The position numbers and the translations under genes are program-made. Under the pieces are notes generated by a model that was not told where the DNA came from, did not search any database, and worked only from the letters and a program-made list of their open reading frames with translations. Below are positions 8,399-18,073 of a DNA stretch of 64,000 bases, in pieces. Source of the stretch: Crocinitomicaceae bacterium (lineage in GTDB: Bacteria > Bacteroidota > Bacteroidia > Flavobacteriales_D > Crocinitomicaceae); contig JAQVCM010000010.1 of the NCBI GenBank assembly GCA_028689775.1, positions 1 to 64,000 of the forward strand, given 5' to 3'. How positions within the stretch are numbered: the first letter of the stretch is position 1; each line of letters opens with the position of its first letter.

Positions 8399-9463
8399 AT
8401 GAAGAGGCTCAATTTAAAAAGTATTTTGATTTATGGCGCGCTAATCGCGGTAGTCGTTGTGATGATTGTTAAATTAAAAACAAACAAGGAGGTAGCAACG
8501 AAGCAAGTTTTTCACTTCAACAAGGAAGAAGTAATCCAGGTGAAAACGCAATTGGTGCAAGAAGAGTCCATTCCGGATGTGCGTGAATTTAGCGGAACTT
8601 TTGAACCGAACAAAGAATCGAAAATCAGTGCTGAAGTGCAAGGAAAAATTAATTCTGTTTTAGTTGATGTGGGTAGTTTGGTTCGTAAAAATCAAGCCTT
8701 GGTGCAACTCGATCAAGCTTTGTTGCAGCTGCAATTGGAAACGATCAACATTCAAATCAATGGTTTAGAAGCAGATCGAGCTCGATTTGAGGTTTTGTCC
8801 AAAGCGGAAGCCATTCAAGGAGTTCAGTTGGAGAAAGTAGTGTTGGGAATTCAAACTGCACGTTCGCAAAAAGCAAGCATCCTAAAGCAAATGGAAAAAA
8901 CGGTGATCCGAGCGCCATTTGATGGAGTTGTAACTGCGAAACTCAACGAAGAGGGCGGTTTTGCTGCACCTGGAGTTCCTTTGCTGATGATTACAGATAT
9001 TCACCAATTAAAGTTCACGATTCAAGTTCCTGAAAATGAATTGAGAATGTTTCAAATGAATGCGGTTTATGAGATTGAAAATACGGTATATCCTGAACTG
9101 GATTTGAAAGGGAAAACGATATTAATCGGAAGCAAAGGGAACATGGGAAGTAGTTTTCCGATTCAATTTGCGGTTCAAAATACGGCTGATTTAAAAATTA
9201 AATCTGGAATGTTTGGTCGCGTAGTCATTTCGAAAGAAGGAACCAAGCCGGGGTTTTCCATTCCTTCATCAGCGATTCAAAACAAAGGAAATCAAGCAAG
9301 CATTTACATTTTAAAAAACAACAAAGCACGCTTGATTCCAATTACAATTGCGAAACGGCATGAGAATAAAGTACTTATTTCTGGTGACCTTCAAGTGGGT
9401 GACACCCTAATTACGCAAGGTTTTATCACGCTTTATGATGGAGCGAATGTTTCCACTAAATAA
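8399..9463 (+). CDS. RND efflux periplasmic adaptor (membrane fusion protein)
   Basis: Links the RND pump to the TolC duct. An N-terminal membrane anchor (about residues 9-25, ILIYGALIAVVVVMIV) replaces a lipobox. Then come the split biotinyl-lipoyl domain (ISAEVQGKINSVLVDVGSLV and the partner VIRAPFDGVVTAKLNEEGG), a short helical hairpin, and beta-barrel domains to 354 residues. The gene lies between TolC (9 bases) and the pump (9 bases), which makes the complex assignment secure; substrate is unknown. Confidence 0.93.
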   Translation: MKRLNLKSILIYGALIAVVVVMIVKLKTNKEVATKQVFHFNKEEVIQVKTQLVQEESIPDVREFSGTFEPNKESKISAEVQGKINSVLVDVGSLVRKNQALVQLDQALLQLQLETINIQINGLEADRARFEVLSKAEAIQGVQLEKVVLGIQTARSQKASILKQMEKTVIRAPFDGVVTAKLNEEGGFAAPGVPLLMITDIHQLKFTIQVPENELRMFQMNAVYEIENTVYPELDLKGKTILIGSKGNMGSSFPIQFAVQNTADLKIKSGMFGRVVISKEGTKPGFSIPSSAIQNKGNQASIYILKNNKARLIPITIAKRHENKVLISGDLQVGDTLITQGFITLYDGANVSTK

Positions 9464-9472
9464 ATCTGAATT

Positions 9473-12400
9473 ATGAATATTACAGAAATATCAATTCGAA
9501 GACCTTCGTTGATTATCGTTCTTTTTAGCGCTTTTACGTTGTTGGGTGTAATCGGTTACCTCAATTTGAGCTATGAATTAATGCCTGATTTTAATCAACC
9601 CGTTGTGGTCATTAAAACCGGATATCCTGGCGCAGAACCTGCCGAAGTGGAGACTTCCGTTTCTCGAAAAATCGAAGATGCGTTGTCCAATTTGGAAGGC
9701 GTTGATTACTTGGTGACCAAATCTTTGCCAAATGCATCGGTTGTAATTGCCAACATGAAATACGGAACCGATTTGGATAAAACGATGCAAGATGCGCAGC
9801 GGTACATCGACAACATTCGAAAAGATTTACCGGCTGATGTGATGAATCCAGAGATGAGTAAAGTTTCTCCGAACGATTTGCCGATTATGTCCATCAGTGC
9901 AACGAGCAACTTGGCTGCTCCGGTCTTTTTTCAGAAGATGAAAGATGATTATTTACCGCAAATTCAGAAAATCAAAGGAGTTGCGGAAATCACCGTTTTG
10001 GGTGGACAAGAAAGAGAAATACAAGTTAAAATTGATCAGGAAAAACTGAAATATTATAAAGTTTCCATGCTTCAAGTGGTAGAAGCAATCAACCGTTCTG
10101 GACTGGATCTTCCCGCAGGAAAAGTGCAAACCGATCAAGAACGAAATTCAGTTCGATTGACTGGAAAATTCAACACGATTACCGACGTAAAACAAGTTCA
10201 AATCGCCATGCCGATGATGGGAAGTCCCATTTACGTGAGCGATGTGGCTGCTGTCGTGGACGGAATTAAGGAAACCACTTCTGTCAGCAGATACAACCAA
10301 AAAGAAGGAATCGGTTTGTTGATTAAAAAACAAGGCGATGCCAATGCGGTCAACGTTTCCAAAGAGATTCGCGATTTATTTGAAATCATTCAGAAAGAAA
10401 ATACTGCTGAGAATGTGGAGTTTGTAATCGCTTCGGATAGTACAGACAATACCATTGCTGCCGTGAATTCGGTTGTTTTTGACTTGATATTGGCCGTTAT
10501 CTTGGTTTCGCTGGTGATGCTTTTATTCCTTCGTAGCTTTAGAAATTCATTGATTGTTTTGGTTGCCATTCCAACTTCTTTAGTTACGGCTTTGGCGATG
10601 ATGTGGATTTTAGGATATACCCTAAACTTGATGACCTTACTTGCGATGTCCTTGATTATTGGAATCTTGGTGGATGACGCCACGGTGGTTTTGGAAAACA
10701 TTCAGCGACACTTGGACAAAGGAAAAGACAAACGCGTTGCTGCCATAGACGGAAGGATGGAAATTGGGTTCTCAGCCTTGTCCATCACCTTGGTGGATGT
10801 CGTGGTTTTCGTTCCAATTTTATTCCTGCAGGTTTTTGTTGCCGACATGTTGAAGCAGTTTTCAGTCGTGGTAATTACTGCAACGTTAACGAGTTTGTTG
10901 GTCGGATTTACGCTTACGCCTTGGCTTGCTTCGCGAATTGGGAAGAAAGAAGATTTGCAACCGACGAATTTTTTCAACCGTTTCCTGCTTGGATTTGAAA
11001 GACAATTGGAGAATTTTATCAATTGGTACGGAAGATCTTTAAAATGGGTCTTGAGCCACAAGTTATTGTTTTCAGGAATCGTAATTCTACTTTTTGTTTT
11101 CACGTTGGGAATGATGAAACAAGGCATCATCGGTAAAGAATTGATTGCAACAGGTGATCAAGGGAAATTCCGACTTGCTTTGGAATACGACAAAACCACG
11201 ACAATTGAACACAACAATGCCGTTTCCAAAGAGATCGAAAAATACATTCTAAGTAAGAAAGAAGTCAGCACCATTTTCAGCAATGTCGGCGGTCCGAGTA
11301 CCGGAATTGGAAGTTTGGGAATTGGTTCTGCGCACATCACGGAATTAACGATTCAATTGAAAGATAAAAAGGAACAAGACAGAGTTTCAACAGATGATTT
11401 CATGCGGACGCTTCGTTCGGATTTAAAACAAATTCATCCAGAAATTAGTTATTCCATCGCCACTTTGGGATTGATTCCCAAAACAGCGCCGATTGAAATT
11501 ACTTTGAGTGGAAGTAACCTTGAAAAAGTAATGCAAGCGGGTGAAGATTTGAAAACCTTGGTAGAGAAAATTCCGGGAGCAGATCACGTTCGACTTTCGA
11601 TTGAAGAGGGAAGTCCTGAGTATAAAATCATTCCGGACAAAGATAAAATGCAACGTTTGGGCTTATCGACTGGTTACGTAGGAATGAACCTGCGAACCGC
11701 ATTTTCAGGAAACGATGATGCAACGATGACCGTTCAAGGGACCGAATACCCAATTCGAATTTGGCTGGATGCTTTCAACCGAAGAAATTTCAACGACGTG
11801 GAAAATCTAACCATCATCAATCCGATGGGAATGCCCGTGGAAGTTTCACAATTCGCAGTGGTGGAGCAAGATCATTCGCCTTCGCTTTTGGAACGAAAAG
11901 ACCGACAACCAGCGATTACCTTAACAGCTGATGCCTTGGGAAGACCATCAGGTTCGGTTGCAGACAACGTTTTGAGTGAATTGTCCGAACGACCATTGCC
12001 CGAAGGAATTCAATTGACTTGGGGTAGTGATATCAAAAGACAAAACGACAGTTTTGGTGCTTTGGGTTCCGTTTTGATGGTTTCTTTCTTGCTGATTTAC
12101 TTGATTCTCGTTGCGCTTTATGACAGTTACATTTATCCATTTGTGGTCTTGTTTTCGATTCCAGTTGCAGTAATTGGTGCATTTTTAGCATTGAATTTAT
12201 CGTTCAACAACCTCAGTTTATTCGCACTTTTAGGCTTGATTATGTTGATGGGATTGGTTGCCAAAAATGCCATTTTGATTGTCGATTTCACCAATCAATT
12301 AAAAGCAGAAGGATATCACTACAAAGAAGCGTTGATTTTAGCTGGAAAGGAACGAATGCGCCCCATTTTAATGACTACACTCGCCATGGTTTTCGGAATG

Positions 12401-12565
12401 TTGCCGATTGCGTTGGCTTCCGGTTCAGCAAGTGAATGGAAAAACGGATTGGCTTGGGTAATTATCGGTGGATTGATTTCCTCTTTGATTCTAACAGTTT
12501 TCTTAGTGCCAACGGTTTATTATGTGGTTGATAGTATCAAAGAACGATTGGCGAAAAAGAAATAA
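9473..12565 (+). CDS. RND-family efflux pump, inner-membrane subunit (AcrB/HAE-1 type)
   Basis: Proton-driven trimeric exporter of 1030 residues. It has the AcrB layout: a first membrane helix near 12-30, a large periplasmic loop, helices around 335-530, a second loop, and helices around 860-1020. The proton-relay aspartates are in GILVDDATVVLEN (about residue 401) and the matching lysine in GLVAKNAILIVDF (about residue 930). These, and no heavy-metal (CzcA) signature, favour a drug or hydrophobic-compound pump. It closes the operon; no clear terminator follows. Confidence 0.94.
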   Translation: MNITEISIRRPSLIIVLFSAFTLLGVIGYLNLSYELMPDFNQPVVVIKTGYPGAEPAEVETSVSRKIEDALSNLEGVDYLVTKSLPNASVVIANMKYGTDLDKTMQDAQRYIDNIRKDLPADVMNPEMSKVSPNDLPIMSISATSNLAAPVFFQKMKDDYLPQIQKIKGVAEITVLGGQEREIQVKIDQEKLKYYKVSMLQVVEAINRSGLDLPAGKVQTDQERNSVRLTGKFNTITDVKQVQIAMPMMGSPIYVSDVAAVVDGIKETTSVSRYNQKEGIGLLIKKQGDANAVNVSKEIRDLFEIIQKENTAENVEFVIASDSTDNTIAAVNSVVFDLILAVILVSLVMLLFLRSFRNSLIVLVAIPTSLVTALAMMWILGYTLNLMTLLAMSLIIGILVDDATVVLENIQRHLDKGKDKRVAAIDGRMEIGFSALSITLVDVVVFVPILFLQVFVADMLKQFSVVVITATLTSLLVGFTLTPWLASRIGKKEDLQPTNFFNRFLLGFERQLENFINWYGRSLKWVLSHKLLFSGIVILLFVFTLGMMKQGIIGKELIATGDQGKFRLALEYDKTTTIEHNNAVSKEIEKYILSKKEVSTIFSNVGGPSTGIGSLGIGSAHITELTIQLKDKKEQDRVSTDDFMRTLRSDLKQIHPEISYSIATLGLIPKTAPIEITLSGSNLEKVMQAGEDLKTLVEKIPGADHVRLSIEEGSPEYKIIPDKDKMQRLGLSTGYVGMNLRTAFSGNDDATMTVQGTEYPIRIWLDAFNRRNFNDVENLTIINPMGMPVEVSQFAVVEQDHSPSLLERKDRQPAITLTADALGRPSGSVADNVLSELSERPLPEGIQLTWGSDIKRQNDSFGALGSVLMVSFLLIYLILVALYDSYIYPFVVLFSIPVAVIGAFLALNLSFNNLSLFALLGLIMLMGLVAKNAILIVDFTNQLKAEGYHYKEALILAGKERMRPILMTTLAMVFGMLPIALASGSASEWKNGLAWVIIGGLISSLILTVFLVPTVYYVVDSIKERLAKKK

Positions 12566-12607
12566 AAGACATTATATTGGTAGAATTGATTAAATAGCAC
12601 TATCTTT

Positions 12608-12623
12608 AACCATTATAATGGTT
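12608..12623. promoter_or_regulatory. Perfect 16-bp palindrome, likely operator of the XRE gene
   Basis: AACCATTATAATGGTT is a perfect palindrome lying directly after a near-consensus -7 element TATCTTTA (12601-12608) and four bases before the preferred start codon at 12627. The place and symmetry fit self-repression by the HTH protein encoded next. Confidence 0.6.
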
Positions 12624-12626
12624 ATT

Positions 12627-12890
12627 ATGTTCGAAGTTATAACAATCAAAGACATCAAGTTAAAAATCGGTGAAGCGTGTAAACTCCACCGAAAATTAAA
12701 CGATTTATCCCGTGAACAGCTAGCGGAAGCTTTGGCGGTTTCAAAAACAACGATTCAAAATATTGAAAACGGGAAAAATGCAACCTTGGACAATGTCTTG
12801 AAAGTGGCCTATCATTTTGATTTTTTAAAATCGATTGCGAAGGAATTGGATAAAGTCACAAATAGTGAAGATTACATTTCACTTTATTAA
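12627..12890 (+). CDS. Small XRE-family helix-turn-helix regulator (HipB-like, orphan)
   Basis: 87 residues with one HTH of the lambda-repressor type at about residues 10-66 (LSREQLAEALAVSKTTIQNI is the core). Similar proteins serve as HipB antitoxins, but no hipA or other toxin gene follows, so it is either a free regulator or the relic of a pair. The start ATG at 12627 is chosen because the ATG at 12618 lies inside the palindromic operator. Confidence 0.8.
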   Translation: MFEVITIKDIKLKIGEACKLHRKLNDLSREQLAEALAVSKTTIQNIENGKNATLDNVLKVAYHFDFLKSIAKELDKVTNSEDYISLY

Positions 12891-13155
12891 GACGTGGTTA
12901 GTAGACCTATAACAAATAGCTAGTGCTTTTTCGGTTCACTAAAGAAAGACCGCATTACAATCAATGAAGACTGTTCTTTAGGCAATTATAGAAATAAACT
13001 CTTTCAGCTGTTTTTATTTAGAACAAAAAAAGACTACCTTTAAGAATCTTATGACTACTAGTTATTTGAAATTTCGATTGATATTAGTTTTACTAATTCA
13101 TTGATTGTGATTTAAAAACAGCAAACATGTTCTAATCTTCTTTAAAACTATAAAA

Positions 13156-14547
13156 ATGAAAAAACTACTAATCTTATCGCTTCTTTTTGCATTCAATGGA
13201 TTTGCTCAAAACAACTATACCTTGCCAAAGAATACGGTCATTTACGATATTCCAGGTGGTGAATTTTTGACTACGCGTATTACGAATGACACTACTTATA
13301 TCACTCATTACGACGTTTCAGGGAATGTAATTTGGGAAAACTTTCTGCTTTTTACACCAACATTATCTCCTGTATATTTTGGAGGAATTACCAGGTTCAA
13401 AAGTACAGATGAATATGTTATCTACCTTTATAATCGTCTTACTTCATCAGGAAACGTTTTTACAAATGACACATTGGTTTATCAGTTTACAAAACTTGAT
13501 TTAGCAAGTCATTCATATACAGGATATTTGATTGATACTTTTTATTCCAGAGGTGTCACTTTAGTTGAATGGAGAGATACGTCAATGTATCTATTTGTTA
13601 ATGATTATTCTTTTAATGGACCAAATCTTGAACGCAGTCATGCTACTTATCTCCTTAATTCATCTTTGAATAAAACCTTTGTAGCTCCGAAGGATTCAAT
13701 TTCAACTCATGATTATTTTTGTTCTTTTCATATCTTTGAAGATACGATTTATAAATATCAAGAAGCGTCAGATTTTCATATAATGGATAAGTATTCGGCT
13801 GATATAAGTTTAATAAACACTTATTACGCTTCAACTACTACAAATCAATATTTAAGTTCGAATTATTATGAAAAGATAATAAATAAAGATAGCATTTTCA
13901 TTTTCACGCAAGGAGAAAACCCTTCTGTAAGATGGAGTATGAACTGGTTAAACTTAAATCTGAATACTATAAATAAACTAGAATTTACTTCTCCGCAAAC
14001 AAATGACGTAATGAATGATCGCAGATACGAAATTTCATCAAGCAATGTGAATATTGATCGAATTAATAAAAGAATTTATGTATTGGCAAAACACGTAATT
14101 TCGCCATTTAGTTCGGATAATCATCCACAAAAGATATTTGTATATGATTATAGCTTTAATTTGATTTGTGAATTACCTGTAAATATCGGAAACCAGAATG
14201 TAAATTCATTAGTTTCATTAAACGATCTTGTTTACCTAAAAGTCAAAAACCCCAATTCTGATTATTTGACAATTTTAAATTGCGATATTTTATCTACTGA
14301 TGATATAACTCCACAAGACGAATTTAAAATTTACCCAAATCCAAGTCAATCGACTATCTTTATTTCTAATACTAAACGTAAATTGCTTAAGATTCGAGTC
14401 ACAACTATTAATGGTAAAGAGATGTTTCAAACCTCTGGAGAAGATGAAAAAATTTTTATCGATGTGAGAGAGTTGCCAAGCGGTATTTATCTCATTCGTA
14501 TTTCTGATGGTGCTACAACCCAAGTTCAACGAATCATGAAAGAATAA
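13156..14547 (+). CDS. Secreted protein with T9SS type A sorting domain
   Basis: 463 residues: Sec signal peptide (MKKLLILSLLFAFNGFAQ), a long beta-rich body rich in Ser, Thr, Tyr and Asn with no family I can name, and a C-terminal domain of about 75 residues starting FKIYPNPSQSTIFIS and ending SGIYLIRISDGATTQVQRIM. That tail is the type A signal used by the type IX secretion system, so the protein should be exported to the surface or medium. It stands alone after the XRE gene and ends at a shared hairpin with the convergent operon. Base use is more AT-rich than its neighbours. Confidence 0.9.
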   Translation: MKKLLILSLLFAFNGFAQNNYTLPKNTVIYDIPGGEFLTTRITNDTTYITHYDVSGNVIWENFLLFTPTLSPVYFGGITRFKSTDEYVIYLYNRLTSSGNVFTNDTLVYQFTKLDLASHSYTGYLIDTFYSRGVTLVEWRDTSMYLFVNDYSFNGPNLERSHATYLLNSSLNKTFVAPKDSISTHDYFCSFHIFEDTIYKYQEASDFHIMDKYSADISLINTYYASTTTNQYLSSNYYEKIINKDSIFIFTQGENPSVRWSMNWLNLNLNTINKLEFTSPQTNDVMNDRRYEISSSNVNIDRINKRIYVLAKHVISPFSSDNHPQKIFVYDYSFNLICELPVNIGNQNVNSLVSLNDLVYLKVKNPNSDYLTILNCDILSTDDITPQDEFKIYPNPSQSTIFISNTKRKLLKIRVTTINGKEMFQTSGEDEKIFIDVRELPSGIYLIRISDGATTQVQRIMKE

Positions 14548-14556
14548 AAACGCTTG

Positions 14557-14602
14557 AATCATACCTTTCTTATGAGTAACAATCAGTTCGAAAGGTATGA
14601 TT
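14557..14602. terminator. Hairpin between convergent genes
   Basis: A 13-bp perfect stem (AATCATACCTTTC / GAAAGGTATGATT) with a 20-base loop between the stop codons of the T9SS cargo gene and of the convergent synthetase gene. No clear T-run follows, so it may act as a transcript-end barrier rather than a classical terminator. Confidence 0.55.
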
Positions 14603-14624
14603 TCAGATTCAATATATAAACAAC

Positions 14625-16679
14625 TTACTTCTCAATCCGCACCCGAACATCAACCGCAGAAATGCTCTGCTCACCAACCATGATCGGATTCAAATCCAAC
14701 TCCATAATTTCCGGCGCGATGTGAACCAACGCTCCAACACGAATCACGGCACCGATGAATTTTTGTTCGTCTAATTTTGGTCTGTTTCGATAACCTTCAA
14801 TAATCGGATAGCCTTTCAAGGAACGAACCATTTCCTGAACTTCGTTTAATTCTAGCGGTGCGAGCGCATACGAAGTGTCGTTTAGCAGCTCCAAGAAGAT
14901 GCCACCAAATCCACAAAAAACCAAATGACCGAAATCTCCTTGCTTCACCGCGCCAGCGAAAAGTTCTTCGCCAAAGGTCATTTCTTGAATTAAAACGGAA
15001 GTCGCATCTGGGATTTGAATGAGTTCTTCAAAAATTTCTTGCATTTCTTCGATTGTATTGATATTCAACCGAACGCCATTCACTTCTGTTTTATGAACGG
15101 GTCCAACGACTTTCATCACAATCGGAAATTGAATCGATTTCACCGATTTTTGAATGTCTTCTACTTTTTTAAGAATCACTTGTTTGGCAATCGGAATTCC
15201 TGCGGCAATCATTAATTCTTCCGTGTCGATGGCACTCAAATATCCATTTTTAGACGAATTGACAATCGAACGAATGGTCACCAAATCCATACTTGGTAAT
15301 GCTACATCGTAAAAGTTTACTTTCGATGCCGATTGCACGTGCGCCAGTGCTTTTCCAAGTGAAACTTCATCGGCAAAGTTGACCCGTCTGTTTGCTAAAA
15401 ATGATCTGATTTCCTTTTTTGCATTCATCAAAGAAGGTAGAACGGGATAAATTGGACGTTGACAGGTTTTCATTTTCTGCTCCAGAACTTCATAAACGTC
15501 TTTCACGTTAAACAAACCGGGACTTCCAAAAACGACAATCATTCCGTCGATTCCGGGATGTTTATCGCAGAAATCAATGATTAATCCCAACTGCGTGGCA
15601 TTTCCAGTTGCCAAAAAATCAATCGGATTGGCAACCGATGAACCGGGATTCAAATGGGTTAGTAATTCTGCCGTGTCTCGCTCATCCAAAGCAGGAACAA
15701 ACATTCCGTTGGCTGAAAGTACGTCGGTTAACATCACTGCCGAACCACCTGCGTGGGTAATAATTGCAATGTTTTTTCCTTTTAAAGCTTTGGTTTGGAA
15801 AATACTTGCAACTGAAATCAACTCGTCGCGAGAACTACAATACACAATTCCTGATTTTTTAAATAACGCGCGAATCACCGTATCTGAAGTAGCCAAAGCT
15901 CCGGTGTGAGATGAAGCAGCTCGCCCACCAGCCTCAGAATAACCCGATTTGATGGCGGCAATTTTACATCCTTTTTTAATTAAAGAAGTGGCGTGTTTTA
16001 AAAACTTAAATGGATGTTTGATTTGTTCTAAATACAACAATTTCACTTTTGGACTCGTTTCCGGATCGAAGTTTAAATCCATGTATTCCAAGATTTCTTC
16101 CACGCCAGTTTGTGATGCATTTCCGATGGAATAAACGTTTGAAAAACGCAAACCATTTAAGATTGCTGATTCCATGATGAAAACTGCTGTTGCACCCGAA
16201 CTGGAAATCAATTCACAACCAAAAGGATCGTATTCTGGAATGGGAGAAGTGAAAACACCTTTGTAAGATTCGTTGATCACGCCAATGCAATTCGGACCAA
16301 TTAACGTCGCACCTGCATCGTCGATGATCTTAATTAATGCTTGTTCCAATAAAATTCCTGCTTCACCCGCTTCAGAAAAACCTGCGGAGTAAATGATGAA
16401 TGCTTTGGTTCCTATGGCAATCAATTCTTGAATTGTTTCAACACTTTGTTTAGCTGGAATTGCAATGATTGCCAAATCAACGACGTCATGGAGTTGCTGG
16501 ACACTAGAAACGTACGTGACGCCGTTGATGACAATTTCTTTTTTATTCAATGCATAAATCGCTCCTTTGAAACCACCTTCCAGCAAATTTCGCAATACTT
16601 TTCCGCCTGGCTTTTCTTCATTTTCAGAAGCGCCAACTACGACAATGTTTCTCGGGGATATGAGTTGTGAATTGATCAT
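14625..16679 (-). CDS. ADP-forming acetate/acyl-CoA ligase (NDP-forming acyl-CoA synthetase)
   Basis: Converts an acyl-CoA, ADP and phosphate to the free acid, CoA and ATP, or the reverse. One 684-residue chain holds the CoA-binding fold (about 8-130, with NIVVVGASENEEKPGG), the succinyl-CoA-ligase-like flavodoxin domains (about 150-440) and an ATP-grasp domain (about 470-684). The phosphohistidine is His258 in ASSHTGALA, nearly the same number as the known His257 of archaeal ADP-forming acetyl-CoA synthetases. It starts one base after the tyrosine phenol-lyase stop. In that operon it could draw ATP from acetyl-CoA made from pyruvate; that coupling is inferred. Confidence 0.92.
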   Translation of the reverse strand: MINSQLISPRNIVVVGASENEEKPGGKVLRNLLEGGFKGAIYALNKKEIVINGVTYVSSVQQLHDVVDLAIIAIPAKQSVETIQELIAIGTKAFIIYSAGFSEAGEAGILLEQALIKIIDDAGATLIGPNCIGVINESYKGVFTSPIPEYDPFGCELISSSGATAVFIMESAILNGLRFSNVYSIGNASQTGVEEILEYMDLNFDPETSPKVKLLYLEQIKHPFKFLKHATSLIKKGCKIAAIKSGYSEAGGRAASSHTGALATSDTVIRALFKKSGIVYCSSRDELISVASIFQTKALKGKNIAIITHAGGSAVMLTDVLSANGMFVPALDERDTAELLTHLNPGSSVANPIDFLATGNATQLGLIIDFCDKHPGIDGMIVVFGSPGLFNVKDVYEVLEQKMKTCQRPIYPVLPSLMNAKKEIRSFLANRRVNFADEVSLGKALAHVQSASKVNFYDVALPSMDLVTIRSIVNSSKNGYLSAIDTEELMIAAGIPIAKQVILKKVEDIQKSVKSIQFPIVMKVVGPVHKTEVNGVRLNINTIEEMQEIFEELIQIPDATSVLIQEMTFGEELFAGAVKQGDFGHLVFCGFGGIFLELLNDTSYALAPLELNEVQEMVRSLKGYPIIEGYRNRPKLDEQKFIGAVIRVGALVHIAPEIMELDLNPIMVGEQSISAVDVRVRIEK

Positions 16680-16680
16680 T

Positions 16681-18066
16681 TTATTTCAGTTGTTCAAATT
16701 TTGCTTGAAAGAATCGAAGGTATTTCGGTTCATAAGTCATTTTTAATCCTTTGATTTTATTTCTTCTTTGGTACACCATCGCAACCGATTCAGCAATTAC
16801 ATCCATGTGCGCTTGCGTATAAACGCGACGTGGAATCGTAAAGCGCACCAATTCTAATTTTGGATAGTAATTTTCTCCGTTTGCTTTTCTTCCTGCGGAA
16901 ACAATTCCTCGTTCCATGGTTCGTACTCCTGAATCAATGTAAATTTCTCCAGCCAACGTTTGTGCAGGGAATTCATCTTGTGTCAAATGGGGTAAGAATG
17001 CTTTTGCATCCACGAAAATTCCGTGACCACCAAAAGGTTTGACAACTGGAATTCCGTATTCTTCCATTTTCATTCCCAAATATTCTACTTGTCCAACACG
17101 TGCTCGCTGATGATTGTCGTCCAAACTTTCTTTGATTCCGACTGCAATTGCTTCCATGTCTCTTCCTGCTAATCCGCCGTAGGTGTGAAGTCCTTCGTAA
17201 ACCACAACCAAGTTTCTAGCTTCTTCAAAAACATCCCATTCGTTGGTTGCCAAAAACCCACCAATGTTGACCAAGGCATCTTTTTTAGCACTCATCGTTG
17301 CACCATCTGTGAGCGAACAAATTTCTTTCACAATGTCTTTGATTTTTGCTTTTTCGTATCCTTTTTCTCGTTGCTGAATAAAATAGGCATTTTCAGCAAC
17401 ACGTGTCATGTCGTGAATGATTCGAATTCCTTGCTCAGAAGTATATTTTCGCAACTCTTTCAAGTTTTCCATGCTGATGGGTTGTCCTCCAGCCATGTTC
17501 ACATTTGTGGCAATACACACGTATGGAATCTTGTCTGCACCCACTTTTTTAACCAGGTCTTTCAATTTATTCAAATCAACATTTCCTTTAAATGGAAATT
17601 CATTGCTTGCATCGTGTGCTTCGTCTACGATGATGTCGACAAAAATTCCTCCTGCGAGTTCTTGGTGCAAGCGGGTAGTGGTGAAGTACATGTTTCCAGG
17701 AACGTAATCTCCTTTTTTGATTAAAATTTGAGATAGAATATTTTCAGCTCCGCGACCTTGGTGCGTTGGGATGATGTATTTGTATCCGTAATAGGTTTGA
17801 ATCGCTTTTTCCATGTTGTAGTAACTTTTACTACCAGCATACGCCTCGTCGCCCGTCATAAATGCAGACCATTGTTGATCGCTCATGGAATTGGTTCCAC
17901 TATCTGTCAATAAATCAATGTAAACGTCTTCTGATCGCAATAAGAAAGTGTTGAATCCAGCTTCTTTCAATGCTTTTGTACGTTGTGCTTTGGTTGTCAT
18001 TTTCAACAATTCAACCATTTTCATTTTATAGGGTTCTGCCCAGGATCTTTTTGTAATTTTTGCCAT
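16681..18066 (-). CDS. tpl: Tyrosine phenol-lyase
   Basis: PLP enzyme that splits L-tyrosine to phenol, pyruvate and ammonia. The 461 residues align well with Citrobacter tyrosine phenol-lyase with a constant offset of five: PLP lysine Lys262 (SAKKDALVN; Lys257), Thr129 (YFTTTR; Thr124), Arg386 (TMERGIVSAGR; Arg381, which binds the phenol hydroxyl) and Phe453 (LRFF; Phe448). Arg386 and Phe453 separate it from tryptophanases, which have Val and His there. It lies 7 bases after tnaA and directly before the ADP-forming ligase. Many automatic pipelines would label it tryptophanase. Confidence 0.9.
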   Translation of the reverse strand: MAKITKRSWAEPYKMKMVELLKMTTKAQRTKALKEAGFNTFLLRSEDVYIDLLTDSGTNSMSDQQWSAFMTGDEAYAGSKSYYNMEKAIQTYYGYKYIIPTHQGRGAENILSQILIKKGDYVPGNMYFTTTRLHQELAGGIFVDIIVDEAHDASNEFPFKGNVDLNKLKDLVKKVGADKIPYVCIATNVNMAGGQPISMENLKELRKYTSEQGIRIIHDMTRVAENAYFIQQREKGYEKAKIKDIVKEICSLTDGATMSAKKDALVNIGGFLATNEWDVFEEARNLVVVYEGLHTYGGLAGRDMEAIAVGIKESLDDNHQRARVGQVEYLGMKMEEYGIPVVKPFGGHGIFVDAKAFLPHLTQDEFPAQTLAGEIYIDSGVRTMERGIVSAGRKANGENYYPKLELVRFTIPRRVYTQAHMDVIAESVAMVYQRRNKIKGLKMTYEPKYLRFFQAKFEQLK

Positions 18067-18073
18067 GTTATTC

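Noticed and set aside
10390..11130. Two minus-strand frames of 103 and 142 codons inside the RND pump gene
   Set aside because: Antisense shadows of a clear 1030-residue pump gene.
17185..17724. 179-codon plus-strand frame inside the tyrosine phenol-lyase gene
   Set aside because: Antisense shadow; Cys/Phe/His-rich composition typical of complement frames.
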